From the NCBI GenBank assembly GCA_934654515.1, contig CAKUGA010000023.1, positions 1 through 19,808 of the forward strand: 19,808 nt of DNA, written 5' to 3'. The notes beneath the pieces were generated by a model. That model was not told the DNA's origin. It made no database searches and worked only from the letters and a program-made list of their open reading frames with translations. The position numbers and the translations under genes are program-made. Source of the DNA: an uncultured Collinsella sp. (lineage in GTDB: Bacteria > Actinomycetota > Coriobacteriia > Coriobacteriales > Coriobacteriaceae). Of the stretch, positions 1 through 5,968 are shown in pieces. The first letter of the stretch is position 1. Every line of letters starts with the position of its first letter.

Positions 1-10
1 AAAGCCGTTT

Positions 11-40
11 GTCTCCACCCGCATAGCGGGTGGGTTGAAG
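11..40 (+). repeat. Possible terminal CRISPR-type repeat (single copy)
   Basis: A 30-nt segment starts with GTCT, carries a perfect 8-bp inverted repeat (CCACCCGC, loop ATA, GCGGGTGG) and ends in GTTGAAG. This layout resembles type I-C-like CRISPR repeats: GTC start, central stem, TTGAAR-type end. Only one copy is in the window and no copy follows to the right, so it could be the last, possibly degenerate repeat of an array lying to the left. It could equally be an ordinary hairpin. No cas gene is visible. Confidence 0.25.
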
Positions 41-77
41 CTGGCCGCTGCGCGCCCAGCAGACTAAAGTCTTGAAC

Positions 78-302
78 TCAAAGTCCAGCACAATCTGGCG
101 CGCAAAGTTCGTCGTATCGATAGCCGAGATACACGGCGCCTTTTTCAGATGACACGGTTAGGGCCTTCCTCCGTTGCTTGCCGCTTGCTACATAGGCGGC
201 TACATTGCCGTAAGGATAGGCGCCCGCGCGGACATGAAAGCGGGGCGCAATGCCATGCGCCGGTCGCACGCCATGCAGGCGGTCCCAAGAGAGTCGCCCG
301 CT
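78..302 (-). other. Unrecognised short reading frame, possible gene remnant
   Basis: An open frame with no in-frame stop runs from 302 down to a TGA at 78, encoding about 74 residues. The only plausible start inside it is a GTG at 269 (63 residues), and no convincing ribosome-binding site precedes it. The predicted product is basic and rich in aromatic residues (for example AGAYPYGNVAAYVASGKQRR). An in-frame stop (TAG, 303-305) lies just upstream, so this may be the C-terminal scrap of a longer gene. No family is recognised. Confidence 0.2.
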
Positions 303-338
303 CTATTCAAATGCATGAAAAAGATTTAGGCCCGGTGA

Positions 339-667
339 CTTGAATCAGCGGTCATCCCGGGCCCATCAGAGCTCGTAGAGCTCTTGGTTGCTTTGGTCTT
401 GCTCTTCACGGCGCTTGTCGAACTTTCCGAGGCACTCAAGCAGCATTCGAAGCACAACAAGTCGCTGCCATTAAGGCACTGACCTCTTGACCAAGCAACG
501 GCGCTGCCCAGCTCTTCACCACTTGGGCTGCCGTCAACTTTATTCTATCTGCGAGCATCTGGTTTACCAAATGGATTTTCGGTAAAGGAAGCACGGCACG
601 CCCGCAAAACCACTACGCCCCAAGTGCCGCCATGGGGATCACCGCCACGCCGTCGTCACGTGTGTAG
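339..667 (+). pseudogene. Decayed coding traces, possible small membrane protein
   Basis: Two plus-strand open stretches lie in different frames. One (339-482) reads as a hydrophobic segment followed by a charged tail (ELLVALVLLFTALVELSEAL). The other (491-667) reads as a second membrane-like segment (FTTWAAVNFILSASIWFTKW) and is preceded in frame by a TGA at 488-490. Neither has a good start and ribosome-binding site. They could be the remains of one small two-helix membrane protein broken by a frameshift and a stop, or chance open frames. Nothing else is recognisable between 303 and 612. Confidence 0.2.
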
Positions 668-714
668 GCAATGCTTCCCTTTCCAACCACGACCGCTAAA
701 AACGCCGGCGAGGC
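613..714 (-). pseudogene. Probable C-terminal remnant of a DUF4143-type ATPase
   Basis: Read on the minus strand, the frame ending at the TAG at 613-615 gives a tail with the pattern AYTRDDGVAVIPMAALGA. This resembles the C-terminal end of AAA ATPases with a DUF4143 domain, which commonly finish with a 'Y.R.DGV.V.P' type sequence (recalled family pattern, not searched). The frame stays open further upstream but runs into the tandem palindromic repeats from about 716, where the translation is repeat-derived. The body of the gene therefore appears lost or displaced. No start is available. Confidence 0.33.
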
Positions 715-715
715 A

Positions 716-992
716 TTCTGAGACGCGCTTTCCACTTGAAGCCATGTCGATTCTGGGACACAGTTTCCGCTTGAAGCCCATCCGGAAAGCACGTCCCATT
801 CCGAGGCATGAGTCCGGGACGCAGTCTCCACTTGAGCTCCTGACGGGAAAGCACGTCCCACTCTGAAGCTCGATTCCGGGATACAGCTTCCGCCAGAGAC
901 CTCAACCGGAAACGGTATCCCACTCTGGAGCCAGAATCCGGGACGCAGCTTCCGCTTGAGGGGCGATCCGGAAAGCGCGTCCCATTCCGAGC
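716..992. repeat. Tandem palindromic repeat array, about 62-nt period
   Basis: Four units repeat with a 61-62-nt period: the GGGAC/GGGAT core falls at 755, 816, 878 and 940. Each unit has an A half (for example CCGGGACGCAGCTTCCGC at 938-955) and a B half (CCGGAAAGCGCGTCCCATT at 968-986), with GTCCC cores at 793, 855 and 979. The B halves are imperfect reverse complements of the A halves, so each unit can fold as a hairpin. A partial A half precedes the array at 716-741. This looks like a REP-type intergenic element. No gene is supported between 715 and 1013. Confidence 0.75.
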
Positions 993-1013
993 ATCACATC
1001 AGAGCGCGCTTGG

Positions 1014-2405
1014 TTATCTCCGCTCGCACATCTCGACAAACGAGATCAGCTTGACGTCTCCCCTGCTCTCCGCGGCATCCCGACATCCCTGCGTAAAGCC
1101 ACGCTTCGAGAAGATCACGTAGCTTTTATGCTGCCGCCTAAAGAGCTCGCTTCGGTACACGAGCTTTTCCAGAACATCCTCGCCCGCCGGTTCATTGCGC
1201 CATTTGCACTCCGCAAACAGTGCAGTGCCCTCGCCATCGTCAACAATCAAGTCGATTTCTTCCTGCGTATGCATGCGATTATCCGTCCCCCACCAGCGCC
1301 CGACGCTCGCCGGAACCACATCGAGCTGGCCCGCGCGCGCGAGTTCGTACACGTATTGTTTGCATATAAGCTCAAAGACCGTACCCATGTAATCCGATAT
1401 GTGCGGCTCAATGCGCTTATACGCCATCTCGGCCATATCGTTTTGAATCAGCCCGATGTTCTGCGGAACAAACTTGTACCAGAACCTAAACATCTGGTCG
1501 CTCAGTAGATACACGGCCCGCTTATTGCTCGTCTCGTTTAGGGGCAGCTCGCGCTCGACAATCCCAAGCGACGCCAGCTTATCCACATAGCTCTTTACGT
1601 TGCTCGCAGGGATTCCCGTAGAGCTCGCAATCTCCGAGATCTTCGAGCGCCCCTGAGCAATTGCTTGCACGATCGCATCATATTGCTCGGGATTGCGGCA
1701 CTCTTGCATTAGCAGGTTACTCGGCTCCTCAAAGAGATAGCCCGTAGGAGTAAGAAAAAGACGTTTGATGTTGTCCTTGAGCGGTGCGGCAGGATCGACT
1801 TTCTCGATATAAGCAGGAATGCCGCCCATCATACCATAGCAAACTGCAGCGTCTTCGCGACTCATGCTCTGCCACAGGCCGAGGGTCGTCGTAAAATCAA
1901 GCGGCATGATCTTAAACTGGGCCGTACGCCTACCGTATAGTGGGCTCTCGTAGCCCAACACCTGTTCCTCCATAAACGAAAGAGACGAGCCGCATAGAAT
2001 CAGCATGAGCCTGGTCTCTTTGTATAAGTGGTCGATCTTGTCTTGCAGCAACGAGCTGATTTCGGGATTCGATTGGGCGAGATAGGGATACTCGTCAATC
2101 ACGACAATCAAACGTTCCGCGCGAGCCATGGTGGCCAATGCATCGAACGCTTCGTCAAAACTACGAAACGACACGCCTGCAGCACCAACCGAGCCTGCAA
2201 GTATCGCCTGGCTAAAGCCGTGCAGGTTTGCCTCCGCATTGGTACGACGAGCTTGAAAGTAAATAGCCTTCTTGCCTTGGATGAACTTTGTGATAAGGCG
2301 CGTTTTACCCACACGACGGCGGCCGTAAATCACAGGCATTTCAAAGGAGCCCGTGCCATACAGTCGATTGAGCTCGGACATTTCCGCTGTTCTTCCGATA
2401 AACAT
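1014..2405 (-). CDS. DUF234-type AAA ATPase with winged helix and nuclease-like C-terminus
   Basis: The 463-residue protein matches the 'ATPase_2 plus DUF234' architecture. Walker A is at 28-35 (GRRRVGKT), Walker B at 99-105 (LIVVIDE) and a sensor-like CGSS at 138-141. A winged-helix segment lies near 250-290. The C-terminal domain carries D385, E399 and K401 in an ID...ECKW arrangement, reminiscent of the PD-(D/E)XK nuclease fold seen in DUF234. ATG at 2405 follows AAGGAAGG at 8-nt spacing. Function in this family is poorly defined; roles in mobile elements, defence or DNA transactions are possible but unproven. The gene stands alone, is less GC-rich than the operon to its right, and lies among repeats, which suggests acquisition. 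A 56-bp palindrome lies 15 nt upstream of the start, and the internal winged helix makes autoregulation plausible. Confidence 0.88.
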   Translation of the reverse strand: MFIGRTAEMSELNRLYGTGSFEMPVIYGRRRVGKTRLITKFIQGKKAIYFQARRTNAEANLHGFSQAILAGSVGAAGVSFRSFDEAFDALATMARAERLIVVIDEYPYLAQSNPEISSLLQDKIDHLYKETRLMLILCGSSLSFMEEQVLGYESPLYGRRTAQFKIMPLDFTTTLGLWQSMSREDAAVCYGMMGGIPAYIEKVDPAAPLKDNIKRLFLTPTGYLFEEPSNLLMQECRNPEQYDAIVQAIAQGRSKISEIASSTGIPASNVKSYVDKLASLGIVERELPLNETSNKRAVYLLSDQMFRFWYKFVPQNIGLIQNDMAEMAYKRIEPHISDYMGTVFELICKQYVYELARAGQLDVVPASVGRWWGTDNRMHTQEEIDLIVDDGEGTALFAECKWRNEPAGEDVLEKLVYRSELFRRQHKSYVIFSKRGFTQGCRDAAESRGDVKLISFVEMCERR

Positions 2406-2420
2406 AGGGCCATCCTTCCT

Positions 2421-2476
2421 TTACGTTATAGCTAGCTATATTATACCTTCCTATAATATAGCTAGCTATAACGTAA
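2421..2476. promoter_or_regulatory. Perfect 56-bp palindrome upstream of the ATPase gene
   Basis: Arms 2421-2445 and 2452-2476 are exact 25-nt reverse complements around a 6-nt centre (CCTTCC). Each arm contains a nested 14-bp palindrome, TATAGCTAGCTATA. On the minus strand the centre is flanked by TATAAT (plus-strand 2440-2445), a good -10 candidate for the ATPase gene, although no clear -35 exists at 16-18 nt. The palindrome ends next to the ribosome-binding site. It is best read as an operator overlapping a promoter; a cruciform or element end is the alternative. Confidence 0.8.
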
Positions 2477-2528
2477 TTCGACGACCGACGCACACAAAAG
2501 GGGGCAGTACACCACCGCACGTGGACCG

Positions 2529-2583
2529 CTCCGGAAACTGCACCCCATTCTGAGCGCCAATTCCGGGATGCTGCCTCCGCTCC
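2529..2583. repeat. Further copy of the 62-nt-family palindromic element
   Basis: A B half (CTCCGGAAACTGCACCCCAT, from 2529) is followed by an A half (TTCCGGGATGCTGCC, from 2561). These match the halves of the array at 716-992, in the order B then A. The copy lies between the ATPase palindrome and the terminator of the purine operon. No gene is supported between 2477 and 2687. Confidence 0.6.
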
Positions 2584-2619
2584 AAACAAAAGGCCCCGGC
2601 TCACGATGGAGCTGGGGCC
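2584..2619 (-). terminator. Rho-independent terminator of the purine operon
   Basis: An 11-bp stem pairs 2592-2602 with 2609-2619 (one G-U pair) around a 6-nt loop. On the minus strand it is followed by TTTTGTTT. It lies about 70 nt after the stop of the molybdenum hydroxylase gene. Confidence 0.85.
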
Positions 2620-2687
2620 AAAGGCGCAGCTTATACAGTTGATGGCAAGCGCAGACGGCAGTCAGCGATGGCCGTCCGCGCTCTACT

Positions 2688-5465
2688 CTACCCGCGGTGA
2701 CGAGCGCGGCTGTACGGCGTATCCACCATGGGCAGATCCGGGCGCAGCTTGCCGTCAAACGCGCGGTAGGCATTCTGCACGGCAGGCGCCGTGGGAATCG
2801 TCGCGATCTCGCCGATGCCCTTGCCGCCGTATGCCACGGGCAGCAGCTCGTCCTTCTCCACGTAGATGGCGTGGATATCCGGAATCTCGGGCGCACGGAA
2901 CAACCCGAGCGTGCCGTACCTTGCCTGGGGCACGCAGTCCTTGAGCGGCCAGTCCTCGGTAAGCGCATAGCCCATACCCATGAGCACGCCGCCTTCGATC
3001 TGACCCTGAATGGAGATGGGATTGACCACCTTGCCGGAATCGTGCGCGGCATAGACCTCGCTCACGCGGCCGTCATCATCCAAAATGACCACATGCGTGG
3101 CAAAGCCGTAGCAGATGTGGCTCTTGGGGTTGGGAACGTCAGCGCCCAGCTTGTCGGTCGGCTCCAGGTACACGTAGCCGAACTCGCAGCCCTCGAGCGC
3201 CTTGATGGCGGTCGCGGGATCCTGAGGATGCATACCCTGGCCGGCGACGAGTTCCTGCGTGCGCAGCTGGTAGGCGCGGCCGTCGTCGTACTCGATCTTG
3301 ATGCCGTCGCCATGTGCGTTCACGGGAGCGGTGGGCGCAGGCTTGCCGGCCTCGATGCCGACCATGGCATCGCGCAGCAGGAAGGCGGCACCGCGCACGG
3401 CCTCGCCGGTCACGACCGTCTGACGCGAGCCAGACGTGGTGCCGGAGTCGGGAGCGTTCTCGGTGGAGCACTCGCCGTTGGCAATGTAGCGAAGCGGCAG
3501 ACCGCATGCCTCGGCAACGTCCTGCAAAAAGACGGTGTTGCAGCCCTGGCCGATGTCGGATGTGGCGGCATAGACCACGGCCACGCCGTCCTCGATGCGA
3601 ATCTTGCAGCGGCCGGCGTCGGGCAGGCCCACGCCCACACCGGCATTCTTCATGGCGCAGGCAATGCCAGCGTGTCCGGGATGCGCGTAGTAGGCATCCT
3701 TGACCTCGAGCAGCGTCTCCTTAAGCGCCGTGGAGCAGTCGGCAATCTGGCCGTTGGGCAGAACCTCGCCCGGCTCGATGGCGTTTCGGTAGCGAATCTC
3801 CCACGGATCCAGGCCGACCTTCTCAGCCAGTAGGTCGATCAGGCTCTCGAGTGCAAACTCGGACTGGCAAACGCCAAAGCCACGGTACGCGCCGGCAGGC
3901 GGGTTGTTGGTGTAGTAGCCGAAGCCGCGGATGTCGGTGTTCTGGTACTTGTAGGGGCCGACGGCATGCGTGCAGGCGCGCTCGAGCACTGGGCCGCACA
4001 GCGACGCGTAGGCGCCGGTGTCAAAGTTGATCTCGCAGTCCAGACCGGTAAAGATGCCCTCGGCGTCGCAGCCCAGCGTAAAGGTGCCGTCCATGGCATG
4101 ACGCTTGGGATGGAAAGCGAGCGACTCGGCACGCGTGAGCTTACACTTCACAGGACGCTGGAACTTATATGCGGCGAGCGCGGCCAGGTGCTGGACCGAA
4201 ACGTCCTCCTTACCGCCAAAGCCGCCACCCACGAGCATGGTCTCGACGACCACACGCTCGGGTTCGCTATCCCAGCCAAACATGTGGGCGCACTCTTTGC
4301 GCGTATCGTAGGCACCCTGGTCGGTCGACTGCACCTTGACGCCGTTCTTGTACGGGAAGGCAACGGCGCACTCGGGCTCCAAGAAGGCATGCTCGGTAAA
4401 GGGCGTGGTAAAGCGCTGCGTCACGGTAAATGCGCTCTCTGCCAGCGCCTTGGCGGCGTCGCCGCGCGTCACATGGCGGCTCTGGCACACGTTGTCCTTG
4501 AGCTCCACCGTGTTGCCAAAGGCAAAGAAGCTGTCGTGCAGGCGCGGGGCGTCGGCAGCCTTGGCCTCGACAATGTTACGCACGGGCTCCAGCGGCTCGT
4601 AATCGATCTTTACGAGCTTCTTGGCCTTCTCGAGCGTCGCTTCGTCCTCGGCAACCACCAGCACGATGGCGTCACCCACGCAGCGGGTGATATCGCCTTG
4701 GGCGATCATGACGTCCCAGTCCTGGATAAGGTGGCCGACCTGGTTGACCGGCACGTCCTCGGCGCGCAGGATGCCCACCACACCGGGCAGGGCCTCAGCC
4801 TTGGAGGTATCGATGGAGAGCACGCGGGCGCGCGGATACTTGGAGCGCACGGCGCTGGCATAGGTCAAGCCCGGCTGATCGGACTCGTCGATGTCGTCGG
4901 GATACTTGCCCTCGCCGAGCACCTTCTTGCGCACGTCGATACGGAAGGCGCGCTTGCCCACGCCGTAGTTGTCGCCGCGCTCCAGATCCTCGTCGATCTG
5001 CTTTTCGCCGCGGAGCACCGCAGCGGCCAGCGAGATGCCCTCGATGATCTTCTTGTAGCCGGTGCAGCGGCAGATGTTGCCGCGAATGGCGTACTTGATC
5101 TGCTCCTCGGTGGGTTCGGGATCCTCGGCGATGAGCGCTGCACCCGCCATGACCATACCCGGGATGCAAAAACCGCACTGCACGGCGCCCACGGCGCCAA
5201 AGGCGTACACAAAGGCCTCGCGAACGTCCTGGGGCAGGCCCTCGACGGTCACGATGTTACGGCCGGCGGCAAGGGCGGTGGTCAGCACGCAGGCCTTGAC
5301 GGCCGCACCGTCCACATGGATGGTGCAGGTACCGCAGGCGCCCTCGGAGCAGCCGTCCTTGGCGGAATGGATATGCAGGTCGTCGCGCAGGTAGCGCAGC
5401 AGCGGCTTGTTTTGGGTCGTCGTGTGCTCGACGCCGTTAACGGTAAAAGTGAATTCCTGTGCCAT
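2688..5465 (-). CDS. xdhD: XdhD-type molybdenum hydroxylase (2Fe-2S and Mo domains fused)
   Basis: The 925-residue protein has a plant-type 2Fe-2S domain (C39, C44, C47, C59), a helical second 2Fe-2S domain (C97, C100, C132, C134) and two molybdopterin-binding domains from about 170 on. Moco-site motifs are GGGFGGKE (413-420), YRGFG (527-531), IGQG (638-641) and GKGIGEI (881-887), the last carrying the catalytic-type Glu. Residues corresponding to the purine-binding pair of bovine xanthine oxidase, E802 and R880, appear as E363 (FLEPE) and R496 (LERA), which supports a purine substrate. No FAD domain is present. Length and layout match the selenium-linked XdhD family; no selenocysteine codon is needed because the dependence in that family is thought to be a cofactor property. 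ATG at 5465 follows AGAAGGGA, 12 nt after the ferredoxin stop. Last gene of the operon. Confidence 0.88.
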   Translation of the reverse strand: MAQEFTFTVNGVEHTTTQNKPLLRYLRDDLHIHSAKDGCSEGACGTCTIHVDGAAVKACVLTTALAAGRNIVTVEGLPQDVREAFVYAFGAVGAVQCGFCIPGMVMAGAALIAEDPEPTEEQIKYAIRGNICRCTGYKKIIEGISLAAAVLRGEKQIDEDLERGDNYGVGKRAFRIDVRKKVLGEGKYPDDIDESDQPGLTYASAVRSKYPRARVLSIDTSKAEALPGVVGILRAEDVPVNQVGHLIQDWDVMIAQGDITRCVGDAIVLVVAEDEATLEKAKKLVKIDYEPLEPVRNIVEAKAADAPRLHDSFFAFGNTVELKDNVCQSRHVTRGDAAKALAESAFTVTQRFTTPFTEHAFLEPECAVAFPYKNGVKVQSTDQGAYDTRKECAHMFGWDSEPERVVVETMLVGGGFGGKEDVSVQHLAALAAYKFQRPVKCKLTRAESLAFHPKRHAMDGTFTLGCDAEGIFTGLDCEINFDTGAYASLCGPVLERACTHAVGPYKYQNTDIRGFGYYTNNPPAGAYRGFGVCQSEFALESLIDLLAEKVGLDPWEIRYRNAIEPGEVLPNGQIADCSTALKETLLEVKDAYYAHPGHAGIACAMKNAGVGVGLPDAGRCKIRIEDGVAVVYAATSDIGQGCNTVFLQDVAEACGLPLRYIANGECSTENAPDSGTTSGSRQTVVTGEAVRGAAFLLRDAMVGIEAGKPAPTAPVNAHGDGIKIEYDDGRAYQLRTQELVAGQGMHPQDPATAIKALEGCEFGYVYLEPTDKLGADVPNPKSHICYGFATHVVILDDDGRVSEVYAAHDSGKVVNPISIQGQIEGGVLMGMGYALTEDWPLKDCVPQARYGTLGLFRAPEIPDIHAIYVEKDELLPVAYGGKGIGEIATIPTAPAVQNAYRAFDGKLRPDLPMVDTPYSRARHRG

Positions 5466-5477
5466 GGTGATTCCCTT

Positions 5478-5957
5478 CTACACGCCGGCGGCGATGCCGG
5501 TGCGGTCGTGAATGGCGCCATGCGGGCAGACGACGGCGCACATGCCGCACGATAGGCAGTCCACGCCGTCGATATGGGCGCAGTTGTCCTCGATGCGAAT
5601 AGCGCCGGCAGGGCACTTTTTGGCGCACATGCCGCAACCGATGCAGCTCGTGTCGCAGATCTTGCGCGCAATGGCGCCCTTGTCGGTGTTGTTGCAGCGC
5701 ACCAGAATGTTCTGGTAGCCGGGAACGAAGGCAATCACGCGCTGTGGACACGCCATGCCGCACAGGCCACAGCCCGTGCACTTGGAGCGATCCACGCGGG
5801 CGATGCCATCGACCAGCGCAATGGCACCGCGGGGGCAGGCCGCGACACAGGCGCCACAGCCAATGCAGCCTTCGCTGCAGCGGGCGTCGCCGCCTGCGGA
5901 GGCGCAACCGCTTCCGCAGGCAACGTAGGCCACGTTATGTTGAATGGATTTGGCCAT
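5478..5957 (-). CDS. Four-cluster 4Fe-4S ferredoxin, RnfB-like
   Basis: The 159-residue protein has four CxxCxxCxxxCP motifs: C31/34/37/41, C60/63/66/70, C105/108/111/115 and C134/137/140/144. It is a soluble electron carrier with no signal peptide or membrane segment. The linker between the second and third motifs (VRCNNTDKGAIARKICDTSC, 86-105) closely follows the corresponding stretch of RnfB subunits as remembered. The N-terminal CGSGC segment resembles a shortened RnfB lead-in, but the membrane anchor is missing. Its place between the YgfK and XdhD genes (gaps of 11 and 12 nt) suggests it passes electrons between them or onward to a ferredoxin-using complex. A simple YgfS-type ferredoxin is the alternative. 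The ribosome-binding site is weak (TAGGCGAG), so translation may be coupled to ygfK. Confidence 0.85.
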   Translation of the reverse strand: MAKSIQHNVAYVACGSGCASAGGDARCSEGCIGCGACVAACPRGAIALVDGIARVDRSKCTGCGLCGMACPQRVIAFVPGYQNILVRCNNTDKGAIARKICDTSCIGCGMCAKKCPAGAIRIEDNCAHIDGVDCLSCGMCAVVCPHGAIHDRTGIAAGV

Positions 5958-5968
5958 AAGAGACTCGC

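Noticed and set aside
488..490. In-frame TGA between two readable segments as a possible selenocysteine codon
   Set aside because: No recognisable selenoprotein family, no clear SECIS-like hairpin noticed directly after it, and the region shows general decay.
3966..5555. Long plus-strand open frame (529 codons) opposite the hydroxylase gene, and a similar one (10725-12101) opposite the permease
   Set aside because: Both mirror strong genes with clear family motifs, lack recognisable motifs themselves, and arise from GC-rich codon bias.
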